A stretch of DNA of 64,000 nucleotides, from assembly GCF_026719745.1 (NCBI RefSeq), contig NZ_JAPPRQ010000044.1, forward strand, positions 118,888 through 182,887. Reading direction: 5' to 3'. Below, in pieces: positions 9,214 through 19,002 of this stretch. The notes beneath the pieces are model-generated. The model was not told the origin of the DNA, did not search any database, and worked only from the letters and a program-made list of their open reading frames with translations. Source of the DNA: Clostridium sp. ZS2-4. Lineage in GTDB: Bacteria > Bacillota > Clostridia > Clostridiales > Clostridiaceae. The position numbers were made by a program, and so were the translations under genes. Each line of letters begins with the position of its first letter. Position 1 is the first letter of the stretch.

Positions 9214-9870
9214 TTATTTATTTACAGTTATTTTTATACTGTCTTTTATTGCTTTTTCATTTGTAGTTTCTACAACAGTGTGAAAAAACTTTTGCTTAAC
9301 TGCATATCTGCATTTCTGTCCTAAAACTGTTACTGTGTATTTTTCTGGAGTTTTTGTATCCAATGTAATAATTACATGTCTGTCCATAGTGCTTAGAGCA
9401 TTTTCCATTCTTACAGTCATTTTAGGAATATCTTTATTTTTTTCATCCTTTACAGGATTGTAAACATTTGATTCTGCCGCTGTTTTACCACCATATAATA
9501 CTTCTACTTTTACATCTTTTCCCTTGTACTTCTCCTGAAGCTGTTTTGAATATTCTTCTGCAATCTTATCCAACTGAATTTTATTGGCCTCTGATGTAAC
9601 AGTAATTTTAGCTTTTACTTCTTTATCTCCAGCCTCAACCTTTGCACTTGCCATATCCTTCTTTAATACTTCATTTATATCCTTGTCCACTTCTTTAGTA
9701 CCCTCTGTTTTTACAGTTTCCTCATTTACTTGCTGTACATTCTTCTTACTTTTAGCATTTCTCATGGAAGCAATAGTAGCAAAAGTACTTCCTATAAGCG
9801 CTAAGGTAATAAAACCTACTAATATTTTCATACCCTTCTTTTTACTATTATTTTTCATTTTCAACTTCAT
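9214..9870 (-). CDS. Membrane-anchored protein with two S-layer-system modules
   Basis: This protein of up to 218 aa has one N-terminal membrane segment (~residues 14-35) and an external part. Residues ~85-140 match the lipoprotein encoded at 38475-38864 (KITVTSEANKIQLDKIAEEY beside TMVIKKGAKQEDITRIANQY). Residues ~155-218 match the C-termini of the proteins at 39538-40425 and 46868-50260 and the repeats of 50333-51475 (ETTNEKAIKD beside YSTNEEALKD). The gene overlaps the SLAP gene by 23 nt, so translation is coupled. The ATG at 9870 abuts its own AGGAG, so a TTG at 9864 or the ATG at 9858 may be the true start. The function is unknown. Its domains and position make it a likely membrane partner of S-layer subunits. 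Confidence 0.82.
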   Translation of the reverse strand: MKLKMKNNSKKKGMKILVGFITLALIGSTFATIASMRNAKSKKNVQQVNEETVKTEGTKEVDKDINEVLKKDMASAKVEAGDKEVKAKITVTSEANKIQLDKIAEEYSKQLQEKYKGKDVKVEVLYGGKTAAESNVYNPVKDEKNKDIPKMTVRMENALSTMDRHVIITLDTKTPEKYTVTVLGQKCRYAVKQKFFHTVVETTNEKAIKDSIKITVNK

Positions 9871-10711
9871 CTCCTGCAGATATAGTATTTTTCATAGTAA
9901 AATTAATGTCCCACTTGCTTAAATCAGCATCAGCTTTATTTATTTCATTTTTTTCAAAATCAAACTTATAAATTCTAGCTTTATAAGGATTTATTGAAAC
10001 ATCTTCCAGATAAAAGGTTCCTGATGCAGCTATATCTCCTTTAGCATCTATAATTGTTATAGGGAATTTTTTAATTTTAATTCCTTTACGACTTCCATTA
10101 CGTATAACAACTGTTACTGATATTCCTCCATCTCTCTTTTTAGAAACATCATAGGCTGACATACTAAATTGTCCTTCTCTCAATAAAGGAAGCTTCTCTA
10201 AGAATTTCGTATATTTTTCTTTATTCTGAAGTGAAATTTTTTCTGGTAAATTTTCGTATTCTACTTTAACAACAGATTCAGCCTTTATTTTTGTATTAAA
10301 TACAATTTTAAGTTCTCTCAAATCATATCCATCCAAATTCGCTTTCTGCTTTGAAAAATATATCTTCCAAGGTCTTACTGAATATGGAGGTATCTCTCCA
10401 ACATCCCTTAAACCAAATATCTTGCTTGCTAAAACCTTTCCTTCACTGTCTATTATTCTTAAAGGAATCTTTTCAAGACTTAAAGACTTTCTAAGACCAT
10501 TTCTTATAAAAACATTAGCTTCATAGCTGTCTCCTACATCAAATATGTAATCTGTACTTACATCAACCTGTCCATCTTTTATAGGCGGCAGTGTAGAAAT
10601 TTCATCCTCTAAACATTCCTTCTGGAAATCAGAAAGGCTGTCCTTTATTTCAGGATGAATAGAAAGCTCAGTGTCTACTACTTTTCTTTCATCATTTAAA
10701 TTCTTCGTCAT
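9848..10711 (-). CDS. SLAP domain protein, putative cytoplasmic S-layer assembly factor
   Basis: This 287-aa protein has no signal peptide and no membrane segment. It contains two tandem SLAP-type domains of ~95 residues (about 45-145 and 170-270). Both have the pattern GQ-x-[V/M]-S...[V/A]-x-V-x-IRNG-[L/S]-RK, then P-I-x-I-ID, A-S, F-x-L-x-D-V, P-[Y]-x-[A/V]-R. SLAP domains occur in the accessory-Sec S-layer assembly proteins of Bacillus. A paralogue is encoded at 40468-41292. First gene of a four-gene operon (SLAP, membrane protein, head protein, S41 protease), with GGAGGG before the ATG. The cytoplasmic location suggests it helps S-layer precursors before export; that is inference from the Bacillus family. 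Confidence 0.85.
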   Translation of the reverse strand: MTKNLNDERKVVDTELSIHPEIKDSLSDFQKECLEDEISTLPPIKDGQVDVSTDYIFDVGDSYEANVFIRNGLRKSLSLEKIPLRIIDSEGKVLASKIFGLRDVGEIPPYSVRPWKIYFSKQKANLDGYDLRELKIVFNTKIKAESVVKVEYENLPEKISLQNKEKYTKFLEKLPLLREGQFSMSAYDVSKKRDGGISVTVVIRNGSRKGIKIKKFPITIIDAKGDIAASGTFYLEDVSINPYKARIYKFDFEKNEINKADADLSKWDINFTMKNTISAGDEVENEK

Positions 10712-10905
10712 AATTTCCCTCCACTTTATAAATTCATTTACCTAATTGCAAATTTCACAAAATTTTTGTTTCATACTTTGACATACATAAGTATACCATA
10801 CCTGTCCAATTTAATGAACAAAATTAGCTTGCTTCTCTTCCACATAGAGTAAATAAATTGTTAACTTTCTATCATATTTAAATAATGTTCCACCTTACAA
10901 TGAAA

Positions 10906-10935
10906 AGCCCTGGAAAGAACATTCTTTCCTGGGCT
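10906..10935 (-). terminator. Terminator downstream of the 1544-aa surface protein gene
   Basis: Minus-strand hairpin AGCCCAGGAAAG...CTTTCCAGGGCTTTT has a 6-nt loop and a single A-A mismatch. It lies 66 nt after the stop at 11002. The remaining sequence up to 10711 presumably contains the SLAP operon promoter, which I could not define. Confidence 0.75.
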
Positions 10936-11001
10936 AGTTCTAGTTAATGTCATATGTTTAAAATTATTTTTAAACCCAATTTTAAATTGTTTTACTTAAA
11001 C

Positions 11002-14000
11002 TTATAAGTGTTTTACTGTTAAAATAAAATCTTTTGTAGTCACTTCGCCATTTAAACTAATTGTAGCTGTAATTGTTACTGTTTCATCTGGATCTGCTGC
11101 CAGTGGTCTATTTACTATTTGACCGTCTTTACTTACTACTGCTGGCTTATCTGCTATCCAAGATATTGTTGTTCCATTTTCTCCTGTTGTTGGTAATATT
11201 CCAAGTGGTCCAGTTATGTTATCTAATGCACTATTGCCCCCCAATGGAATATCTAATGCTGCTTTTGCTTCTGCCACTTTTTCTGCATCTGTTTTTTCAA
11301 CCACACTTTCTTCTTTCGCTTGAATAACTGCATCTTGAATATTGTTGCACATAGTCTTGCTTCCATTTGTACCAACCACTATTACTGCTATATATATACT
11401 CTTTTCAACAGCATCATTATTAGTAAACTTAATTGGTTTATCTCCTGTATCACGTTTATCAGATGCATAAACTATACCTGCAATTGATATGGAAGGCATG
11501 CTTCCTTCTTTCACCACTATTTCATAGCGTGCTACATTTTTTGACTCTGGTGCTTCCCAGGTTACTGAAATTTCACTGGTTTCAGCATCTACTTTATTTA
11601 CAGTTACAGGATTCATAATAACTTCTATCTGTTTTACTGTAACATACAATTTCTTTATAGCCTTTTCTGAACCTTTAATTATAGTAGCAGTTAATGTAAC
11701 TCTTTCATCTCTGCCTACTGGTCTCTCCACTTTTCCTGTATTGGAAAGTATGTTGCTTTTATCAGAAACCCATGCAATGCTAACATCATCTCTAAAATTA
11801 CCCTTTGTCGGTAAAACTATATCTTCTGTTATATTACTCATATTTTCTATTGTAAGTCCATTTTTCTCAGCAAGAACTATTTCTCTGTCTGAAGCATTTG
11901 AATCCGGCACACCAATATCCAGCATAACAGTCTTTAATCTGTCCGCTGCATTATCTATCTCTCTTTGAGAAACATTTTTCAAAGTTGATGCATTCATGGC
12001 AACTTCATTAGCCTTAATAACAGCATCATTTAATTTTTTCCTGCTGTCATCATCTAATGTTAACAACACTCCCTTAGCTTGGTCTATTAAACCTTTTAAA
12101 GGATCTAAATCTATCCATACTGTAACATCTTTTGCTTCTGAAATATTTCCAACATCATCAACAGCCACTATTCTATAGTTTATATGCACATCTGTAGTAG
12201 CTGCTTCTAACTTATCGGTACTCATATATTTAGGAATTCCTACTCTTGCACCTCTAAATTCTTTACCAATTTTAGCTTTAACAGCCTCTTTAATTAAATC
12301 TATACTGTCTATATTTCCAATATCTTTGCTTATAATATACAAATCACTATTTTCATCAGTAATTACCTTAAAAGCTTCTCCAAGATACAACTTAGCTGCA
12401 TCCCCTACATTAACTCTATCAGATAACTCTACTTTAGGTTTTTTGTTGTCTACTGTAATCGTATAGTCTGAAACTGGAGATGCTCCAACCTTATTTTTGA
12501 TTACAAGCTTGTACTCTATATCATCATAGTTTGGATCATTTGCATCCATTCCCTTTGGTGCATTCATAACTTTAACAGCACCGTCCCCATCCAATTTGAC
12601 AACTGTCTTATTGGCAATATCTGTACTAGTAAACGGCCATGGTTTTCCACTAGAAGTTGTCCAATTTATAACTTCACCTACCCTACTAACAGGTATTAAC
12701 CAAGCTTCTTCTCCTTTAGCTGGTGCAGAACTTAACTTAACTTCATCATATTTCTTAATCTTTTGCTTAGTAAAGCTTGGTTTTTTAGGAAGCATTTCAT
12801 CATCCACATCTATGGTATACTCATCACTGGACACATAACCTTCTACCTTTGGATTCTTGTTTCTATCATCATCAGAAGCCCAGCCTTCAAATTTACCTGC
12901 AACAAAAATATTGTATTTTCCTTTTTTAAACGTAATTCTCTTACTGTCCTTAGTTATTGAATCATCGCCGTGCCATAGTCTTCCAGTAGTTGAATTACTG
13001 ATACTTATTGAATCTATTTTATTAAATTCATATTTTGAATCTAGTAAATCACTTTTACTCAAATCAAGTTTAGTACTTCCTGAAAGTATATATACATAAT
13101 AATGGTCAGGAGCTTTTATTTGTGAAGGTACCCACTTTTCTATTTTAAAATCTTTTCCACTTACTCCTATACTTTCATTGTCTCCATCCTCAGCACTAAG
13201 TATAGAAGGTGTATCTGCATATTTAATTTCAGTAGGTCTGCTAGGTGCCTTTCCTTTTCTTGTAACTGTAATCCACAAGCTTTTTTGTGCATATTTATCT
13301 ATTTCCAATCTTTGAACTGTTGCTCTGTTGTATTTTCCAATTCTTGTTACAGTTGCCTTACCTAAAGATTTTACACAATCCTCGCTATCATAAACATTTA
13401 TCTCATCACCAATATTTAACTTTCTTGGGTTAGATAACAGATTGCTATCAAATTCATTTTCTACTTCAATTATATCTGTGTTCTTGCCTGGATTGTTATA
13501 CATTCTTATTGTATTAGTTTCATTAAGCTTTTCTGAAGCTAACCAAAGCTCTACCTTGACTTTTCTGCTAAATCCTATAACTTCTCCAATATAAGTACGA
13601 ACACCATTTCTCATGGTTGCCTTCTTCTTATCCCAAACTACTGAAAATTGATGCATTGTATTATCATCCATAATTCCTGGTACTTTATCAGGTAAGTATT
13701 TATTTTCAAGCTCTTCTATTTTTAAATTTACATCTGCATAATCAACAGTAAGCTTGATATCATCCATCTTTATTATTTTATTTCCATTTTTTGTTTTACC
13801 TACGGCTTCCGATTTTATTTTACCATCTGTATCCAAAGGAAGTTTGTACAGCTTTTTCTTGCTGGTATAATAAATTGAAGCATTTACTACACTTATGTAA
13901 TCAACTGTTTCATTAGTTAATTTATATTTTGTACCACTTCCATCCGTACTTATCTTGTACAGCTTTCCACCATCCTGATAGTTACTGTAATACAACCAAT

Positions 14001-15636
14001 TGGCAACAACATTTATATGGAAACCTTTATCAAACTCTCTTGTTTGTCCTTTTATCGGAATAACAGTTCCTGTACCATCCTTTTTAACTTTGCTTAAAAC
14101 TCCTGAGCTTGATGTATAGTAAATCCACTCTCCATTAACTTGAATTGAATTTGCCCACTCTTCACTTAACTTGGCAATATATTTACCATCTGTACTGATT
14201 ACATAAGGTTTATGTCTGTCATTTATATTTGTATAGTATATCCATTGTCCTGACACATTAATATAAGCTACTTCATCCCTTAATGCACTGCTGACAATTT
14301 TTCTTTCAGTACCATTTGTTCTTATCTTATACAGCCTTCCACTTTCTGAATGATTGCTATAATAAATCCAATCTCCCGCCAAAGTTACATAAGCAGCCAT
14401 ATCGCCACATATTTTCTGTCTTCCAGTACCGTCTTTTCTTATCTTATACAATTTTCCACCATCTGTATAGTTACTGTAATATACCCAATCATTAAGAACA
14501 TTTATGTATTGAGCATCATCATTGCATATAGCATTATTGAACACACCATTGGTATCAAATTTATATAATTTGCTTCCATCTCCCGTATTATTGAAATACA
14601 AATATCCGTCACTATCTTCTGTTACATATCCGTTATTATTTATATTTCCAGCTGTATTCCCTTCAAGATTGCCATTTGCAATTCTAAGATTGTTTACACC
14701 TTTATTATAGTACAGCGTATATAATTTTCCCGTAGCTAAAACAGATTTGTTACTTGATAAAATCTGAATATTTTCTGAGCTGCTTGAAGATGTGAATACA
14801 ACAGTTTCTCCTATTTTTTTAACACTGTTATTATGTTCTACTCTAAAATATTCTGCTCCATCAATACCTTCTACACTAGTAACCTTAACCATTATAACTT
14901 TAGCACTTGAATTAACTGTAACCTCTGCATTTACTGAGGGTGGAACAAGCTCGTACTCAGAAGTTTCTTTGTTCAATTTGTATATTCTTCTTTCCCCTCT
15001 TGATCCAGTATAATTAATCCTGTCATATAGTTTAGGTTTATCACTTCCTGAAATATCTATATCACCTAAAATATTTTTTATTTTTTCCAAAGTAGGTCCA
15101 TAGCAGTAATAAACATCATAATTTCCATTTAAAATTTCATTTTTTAACCTGGAATTACTGGCAAGATAATCTATGGAATAGGCTGTATCTCCTACAATAA
15201 TAACCCCTTCTTCTGCTGGAAGTCCTGAAAATACATTATTTACATTGAAATAAATTTTATTATGCTTAACTAATTTTTTACCGTTCTTAGCCTTAATATC
15301 TTTTAAAACTATGTGATACTGCTTGCCTTGAACATATTTATAATTTGGTTTTATAATTATCTCTCTCTTGTTTTCTGAAACAGATACATGAGTAGAAACC
15401 CATTTATCATTCCAGTCTTGAACACAAACATTAGTTGCATTTATAGTCTTTTCATCCAATTCTCTATTAAACTTGATAGTCCAAGTCTTATTAGCCGAAA
15501 CTCCTTGAGTTTTGTATGTAACCTTATAGTCTTCGTCTTTATCGTCTTTTGATTTAGCCAAAGCTGTAGTTGGAGTAAGTAAAAACACCGTGACTAGCAT
15601 CAGCGATAAAATTCTTCTAAAATTCTTTTGTTTCAA
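11002..15636 (-). CDS. Very large exported multidomain surface protein
   Basis: This 1544-aa protein has a signal peptide (cut near TTALAKSKDD) and starts at TTG 15636 with GGGAGG upstream. In order: an SbsA-type Ig-like domain (~30-135); about seven repeats of ~40 aa with a W-[I/V/L]-Y-Y-[S/T]-N...G-x-LYKI-x-x-DG pattern (~330-610), as in DUF5050 and likely a beta-propeller; several unassigned beta-rich segments; a helical FIVAR-like stretch (~1205-1265); an atrophied-Ig domain; a fibronectin-III-like segment (~1365-1450); and a final atrophied-Ig domain (A-L-D-I-P-L...TTISW, ending VTITATIS..V). There is no SLH, CWB2 or LPXTG anchor. It is probably an S-layer-associated protein or adhesin-like product. 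Domain boundaries are approximate; export is clear, function is not. Confidence 0.85.
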   Translation of the reverse strand: MKQKNFRRILSLMLVTVFLLTPTTALAKSKDDKDEDYKVTYKTQGVSANKTWTIKFNRELDEKTINATNVCVQDWNDKWVSTHVSVSENKREIIIKPNYKYVQGKQYHIVLKDIKAKNGKKLVKHNKIYFNVNNVFSGLPAEEGVIIVGDTAYSIDYLASNSRLKNEILNGNYDVYYCYGPTLEKIKNILGDIDISGSDKPKLYDRINYTGSRGERRIYKLNKETSEYELVPPSVNAEVTVNSSAKVIMVKVTSVEGIDGAEYFRVEHNNSVKKIGETVVFTSSSSSENIQILSSNKSVLATGKLYTLYYNKGVNNLRIANGNLEGNTAGNINNNGYVTEDSDGYLYFNNTGDGSKLYKFDTNGVFNNAICNDDAQYINVLNDWVYYSNYTDGGKLYKIRKDGTGRQKICGDMAAYVTLAGDWIYYSNHSESGRLYKIRTNGTERKIVSSALRDEVAYINVSGQWIYYTNINDRHKPYVISTDGKYIAKLSEEWANSIQVNGEWIYYTSSSGVLSKVKKDGTGTVIPIKGQTREFDKGFHINVVANWLYYSNYQDGGKLYKISTDGSGTKYKLTNETVDYISVVNASIYYTSKKKLYKLPLDTDGKIKSEAVGKTKNGNKIIKMDDIKLTVDYADVNLKIEELENKYLPDKVPGIMDDNTMHQFSVVWDKKKATMRNGVRTYIGEVIGFSRKVKVELWLASEKLNETNTIRMYNNPGKNTDIIEVENEFDSNLLSNPRKLNIGDEINVYDSEDCVKSLGKATVTRIGKYNRATVQRLEIDKYAQKSLWITVTRKGKAPSRPTEIKYADTPSILSAEDGDNESIGVSGKDFKIEKWVPSQIKAPDHYYVYILSGSTKLDLSKSDLLDSKYEFNKIDSISISNSTTGRLWHGDDSITKDSKRITFKKGKYNIFVAGKFEGWASDDDRNKNPKVEGYVSSDEYTIDVDDEMLPKKPSFTKQKIKKYDEVKLSSAPAKGEEAWLIPVSRVGEVINWTTSSGKPWPFTSTDIANKTVVKLDGDGAVKVMNAPKGMDANDPNYDDIEYKLVIKNKVGASPVSDYTITVDNKKPKVELSDRVNVGDAAKLYLGEAFKVITDENSDLYIISKDIGNIDSIDLIKEAVKAKIGKEFRGARVGIPKYMSTDKLEAATTDVHINYRIVAVDDVGNISEAKDVTVWIDLDPLKGLIDQAKGVLLTLDDDSRKKLNDAVIKANEVAMNASTLKNVSQREIDNAADRLKTVMLDIGVPDSNASDREIVLAEKNGLTIENMSNITEDIVLPTKGNFRDDVSIAWVSDKSNILSNTGKVERPVGRDERVTLTATIIKGSEKAIKKLYVTVKQIEVIMNPVTVNKVDAETSEISVTWEAPESKNVARYEIVVKEGSMPSISIAGIVYASDKRDTGDKPIKFTNNDAVEKSIYIAVIVVGTNGSKTMCNNIQDAVIQAKEESVVEKTDAEKVAEAKAALDIPLGGNSALDNITGPLGILPTTGENGTTISWIADKPAVVSKDGQIVNRPLAADPDETVTITATISLNGEVTTKDFILTVKHL

Positions 15637-15784
15637 AATTCTCCCTCCCGTAATAAAAAATAAGTTATTTCTTCATGTATTTTATTTATCGTTATTAATT
15701 ATGAAAATATTACCCTACAGCGGGATTTTTATTATAAATTTTCACATAACCTTAATTATAAATTATAATATTTAGCATGTCCAC

Positions 15785-15840
15785 CAATAAAGGGTAATTT
15801 GAATAAATAATATTATATTTATCTAAATTACCCTTTATTG
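15785..15840. repeat. Perfect 16-bp inverted repeat in the 15637-15959 gap
   Basis: CAATAAAGGGTAATTT at 15785-15800 is repeated inverted at 15825-15840 around a 24-nt AT-rich centre that can itself pair partly. It lies between the two large surface protein genes. It has no T-run, so it is not an obvious terminator. It could be an operator or a tiny mobile repeat. The rest of this gap holds the terminator at 15908 and the promoter of the downstream gene. Confidence 0.7.
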
Positions 15841-15907
15841 CAAGTTCCATATTTGATATTATGGCTTTTAGCATATCTTTTAATAGCACCTTCTTTTCTG
15901 GTTACTA

Positions 15908-15937
15908 CAAAAAAGCCCTATACTTTCGCATAGGACT
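15908..15937 (-). terminator. Terminator downstream of the 577-aa surface protein gene
   Basis: Minus-strand hairpin AGTCCTATGC-GAAA-GTATAGGGCT is followed by T6. It lies 22 nt after the stop codon. Confidence 0.88.
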
Positions 15938-15959
15938 TTAATTTTAGTATTTATTTTTC

Positions 15960-17693
15960 TTAATATGTTCCCAATTTTACATCTACACCAGTTGCATAGT
16001 TATTGTTAGCTTTACCCTCATGATCAACCAAAGAATTTATTTTTAACAGGTAATTTTCACTGTCATCCATATCATCAAAGGTTAGAATAATTGTTGTGGA
16101 ATTTACATATTTAACTCCACTGCAACCTATAGTTATTTTTTTATTTGCTCCTTCATTACGTTCTAAAGAATAATTTGCAGCATCTATATTTGCATCTCCA
16201 TTTTTCATTTCCTGTCCAAATTCAACCTTTATCTGCTTTTTACCTATTGTTACAACATTTTTAACATATGCATCATCACTTTTGCTGCCTACTCCAGAAA
16301 ACTTATATTGAATGTCTTTAGTAGATTTTTGTTTATACTCATCCTTTACATCTTTAGAAACAATTACTCTGTAAGTTTCATTATACTTTAAAGGCTTGCT
16401 TAAATACAATTTAACAGTTTTTCCATCTTCGCTTCCATTAAAGTATACAGAAGATGATGATAGCTTGTAATAACTATTATCTGAAACTCCTTGAACTTCA
16501 AAATCATAAGTTTTAAAATCCTGAGAAGCATCAAGATTCCTATCAAATTTAACAAGAACAACCGTATTGCACAAAGCTTGTGTACTAACTATTGAAAGAT
16601 TGTATTCATCCTTATTCATTTCTTCATTTTTATAGTCTATCAAGTTTAGAGTGGTTTCTCTTATACTGTCTTTAACGTTTCTAATAGTAATAGTATACGT
16701 ATGTCCTTTTGCAAGAGAACCGCTTACATTTAAAATAACCTTATTTCCTTCTTTACTAACTGCTGCCTTATCAATCTGCAGTGGTGCTCCCTTTGAATCT
16801 CTTATTGAGTAATTCCCAATATTTTCAGCTGTTTGAGAATCTACTGCCTTATTGAAAGAAAGCTCCATAGAAGTACTGTTTCTAATAACAGCCTTGTTTA
16901 AAGCAAGAGCTTTATTTTCTGATGCCACGCCATCAAAATCTGCTTCATCTCCAAATCCATCTAAAAGTCTAACACCATAATCACTTACTAAATCTCCAAG
17001 AATTCTTACAGTATAATTTCTTCCTTCTGACAGACTGTTTTCCTTTAAGTATATCTGCACTCCATTACTGCAATCTTTAAGAACTTGTACATTCATACTT
17101 CTGTACCCGCCCTTAGCAAAACTTGCCCCATCTTCAAGAATTTCATAATATAAAGGCTGTTCTACTTCCTCATTAATTGGTTGTGTAAAATATACATTTA
17201 TGACATTTTTACTAACTTGTTTTATATTTCTGATTTTAAAATAATCCGAGTCTACTTTCTTAACCTTAAACTGAAGCTTGCAAGGAGTTACTAAATTTCT
17301 TCCTCCCTTGGACTTTACTCCACTGCTTACGCATACTGAATAAGTCTCATCCTGTACATATTCATTTGTAGGAATAATTCTAATCTCTTTAACCTCTTTC
17401 AAGTTATCAGCTGAACCCTCTATGACACTTTCTACAGGCTCAAATTTAAGATCAGTAAATTTTTGTCCATTTGAATCTATCAGATATATGTTTTCTGTTG
17501 TCAATGATTTTACATCTATACCTGTAGTAAACTTAACATTCCATTCCTTATTCGGTAGCACAGGCTCCTCTATCACTTCTGTCTTCCAGTTGTCTGTTTT
17601 GTCAGCAGCATAAGCCTTATTTGAATTAAAGGATAAAAAAACCGCTGCCAGAGCTGAAAATATTAATAATTTCAAAACTCTTCCGTTATTCAT
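15960..17693 (-). CDS. Exported protein built of SbsA-type Ig-like repeats
   Basis: The ATG at 17693 lies 8 nt after GGGAGG and is the better start. A TTG at 17699 sits only 2 nt from it. The 577-aa product has a signal peptide ending near NSNKAYAADK. It then has about five SbsA-type Ig-like domains of ~95-100 aa, seen as recurring [V/I]-x-V-x-F...L-x-x-x-N-Y-x-[I/L] and [Y]-x-[V/I]-x-[V/I]-[L/S] strands (IDVKSLTTENIYLID, EPLYYEILEDG, QTAENIGNYSIRDSKG, DAANYSLERNEG). Its first domain resembles the first domain of the 1544-aa protein encoded upstream. There is no recognised cell-wall anchor. It is probably a secondary array or surface protein. Confidence 0.85.
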   Translation of the reverse strand: MNNGRVLKLLIFSALAAVFLSFNSNKAYAADKTDNWKTEVIEEPVLPNKEWNVKFTTGIDVKSLTTENIYLIDSNGQKFTDLKFEPVESVIEGSADNLKEVKEIRIIPTNEYVQDETYSVCVSSGVKSKGGRNLVTPCKLQFKVKKVDSDYFKIRNIKQVSKNVINVYFTQPINEEVEQPLYYEILEDGASFAKGGYRSMNVQVLKDCSNGVQIYLKENSLSEGRNYTVRILGDLVSDYGVRLLDGFGDEADFDGVASENKALALNKAVIRNSTSMELSFNKAVDSQTAENIGNYSIRDSKGAPLQIDKAAVSKEGNKVILNVSGSLAKGHTYTITIRNVKDSIRETTLNLIDYKNEEMNKDEYNLSIVSTQALCNTVVLVKFDRNLDASQDFKTYDFEVQGVSDNSYYKLSSSSVYFNGSEDGKTVKLYLSKPLKYNETYRVIVSKDVKDEYKQKSTKDIQYKFSGVGSKSDDAYVKNVVTIGKKQIKVEFGQEMKNGDANIDAANYSLERNEGANKKITIGCSGVKYVNSTTIILTFDDMDDSENYLLKINSLVDHEGKANNNYATGVDVKLGTY

Positions 17694-17800
17694 TTGCAAT
17701 TCCTCCCACTTTGTATCCCATTGTTTTCCTATACATTATAACATAAAAAGCGGAAATCAAAAATCATATAAACTTATAAAAATAGATTTTTCAATACACA

Positions 17801-19000
17801 CTAAGCAGTAATATCTGCTGCTCCTTCTTCTACTTTATTTAATTTTATATTTTGTATCCACTTATCAATGCATATTCTAAGTACATACAGTCCAATTCCT
17901 ATTGGAAGCCAAACAGCAGCATAGTGCAATCCCCCTTGAATATATGGTAATATTACTTGAAAACCAGAGCCTTTCAAATTTATATCTCTCAATGGATTAA
18001 TAAAATATCCTAATGGCCAAATCATTTTTACTATATTAGCCAAACCTTCTGGCATCATATATTCCGGCCAAACATATCCACAGGTTAAAATTGCAGGAAC
18101 AGATAAAAACATACATATCTGTACACATGGAAGGACTTCTTTAAATATTGCAGCAAACACAAAGCTTACCGCTATCAAGTCTAAAATAAATACTATTAAT
18201 AATATATAATCATACAGTATTATTCCTCTCATAGGCAGATTAAAATATTTGCAAGCTACATAAAAAGAGATGCTGAACCCTGCAAACGCCAAAGCTGCTG
18301 CAGCTAGAATTCTCACAAGAAGAACTCCTAAATGTTTTAAACTTTCTATCGATTTCACTTTCATATTCAATATTTTTTTCTTATCCTCTATCAAACTTGG
18401 TGCAAGTACTTCTAAAAAAGTCTGCTGAATCATTATGCCTATTATCCCAAACATCAAATATTTCATATAACTAATTTGAGGATCATATAGTACACGTTGA
18501 ACAAACGACATGGAAGTAACTGCTTTCTTAGCTTCATAAGGATTCATACCTTTTCCTTGTAAAACATTAAGCTGAACCCCTGCATTAAGTGTATTTAATA
18601 TTTCACTTCCATAAGCAAAAGCATTGTTTCCAATAACAATATTACTTTGATCTACTATAAAAAGGGTTTTAGGTGCATTCATTTCTTTTACATTTTTCTG
18701 AAAATCTTTAGGTATTACAAGCCCTGCATATGCTTTTTTTCTTGTTATCAGTTCTTTTAGTTCATCTTCCGATTTTGCATAATTTATTATTTCAAAACCT
18801 GGACTTTCTTTAAATTGCTTTGTAATCATCCTTGATATGCTAGAGTTATCCATGTCAAGAATAGTCATAGGTATTTTTTCTACAAAAGTCTTACTATAAA
18901 CATTTCCAAAAACAAATGCAAACAATACGGGTACTGCAATCAACATAAGAAAATTTTTCAGCCAAACTACAATCATTTTCAAAATTTCTTTTTTACTCAT
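17801..19000 (-). CDS. ABC-2 type membrane permease subunit (second)
   Basis: This 399-aa protein has one membrane segment near residues 13-33, a large external loop (~35-175) and five or six further segments, the ABC-2/YhgE-like layout. The loop has the family pattern I-P-M-T-I-L-D-M-D-N-S-S-[I/F]-S-R and A-G-L-V-I-P-K-D-F. It starts with ATG 2 nt after the preceding permease gene and is clearly cotranscribed. With its sister permease and the HlyD-like adaptor it should form an exporter of a hydrophobic or toxic compound. No ATPase gene is present in the operon. Confidence 0.87.
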   Translation of the reverse strand: MSKKEILKMIVVWLKNFLMLIAVPVLFAFVFGNVYSKTFVEKIPMTILDMDNSSISRMITKQFKESPGFEIINYAKSEDELKELITRKKAYAGLVIPKDFQKNVKEMNAPKTLFIVDQSNIVIGNNAFAYGSEILNTLNAGVQLNVLQGKGMNPYEAKKAVTSMSFVQRVLYDPQISYMKYLMFGIIGIMIQQTFLEVLAPSLIEDKKKILNMKVKSIESLKHLGVLLVRILAAAALAFAGFSISFYVACKYFNLPMRGIILYDYILLIVFILDLIAVSFVFAAIFKEVLPCVQICMFLSVPAILTCGYVWPEYMMPEGLANIVKMIWPLGYFINPLRDINLKGSGFQVILPYIQGGLHYAAVWLPIGIGLYVLRICIDKWIQNIKLNKVEEGAADITA

Positions 19001-19002
19001 GT

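Noticed and set aside
11073..11618. Leucine-rich plus-strand frames opposite the 1544-aa protein gene
   Set aside because: They are composition artefacts of the antisense strand; no RBS and no family resemblance.
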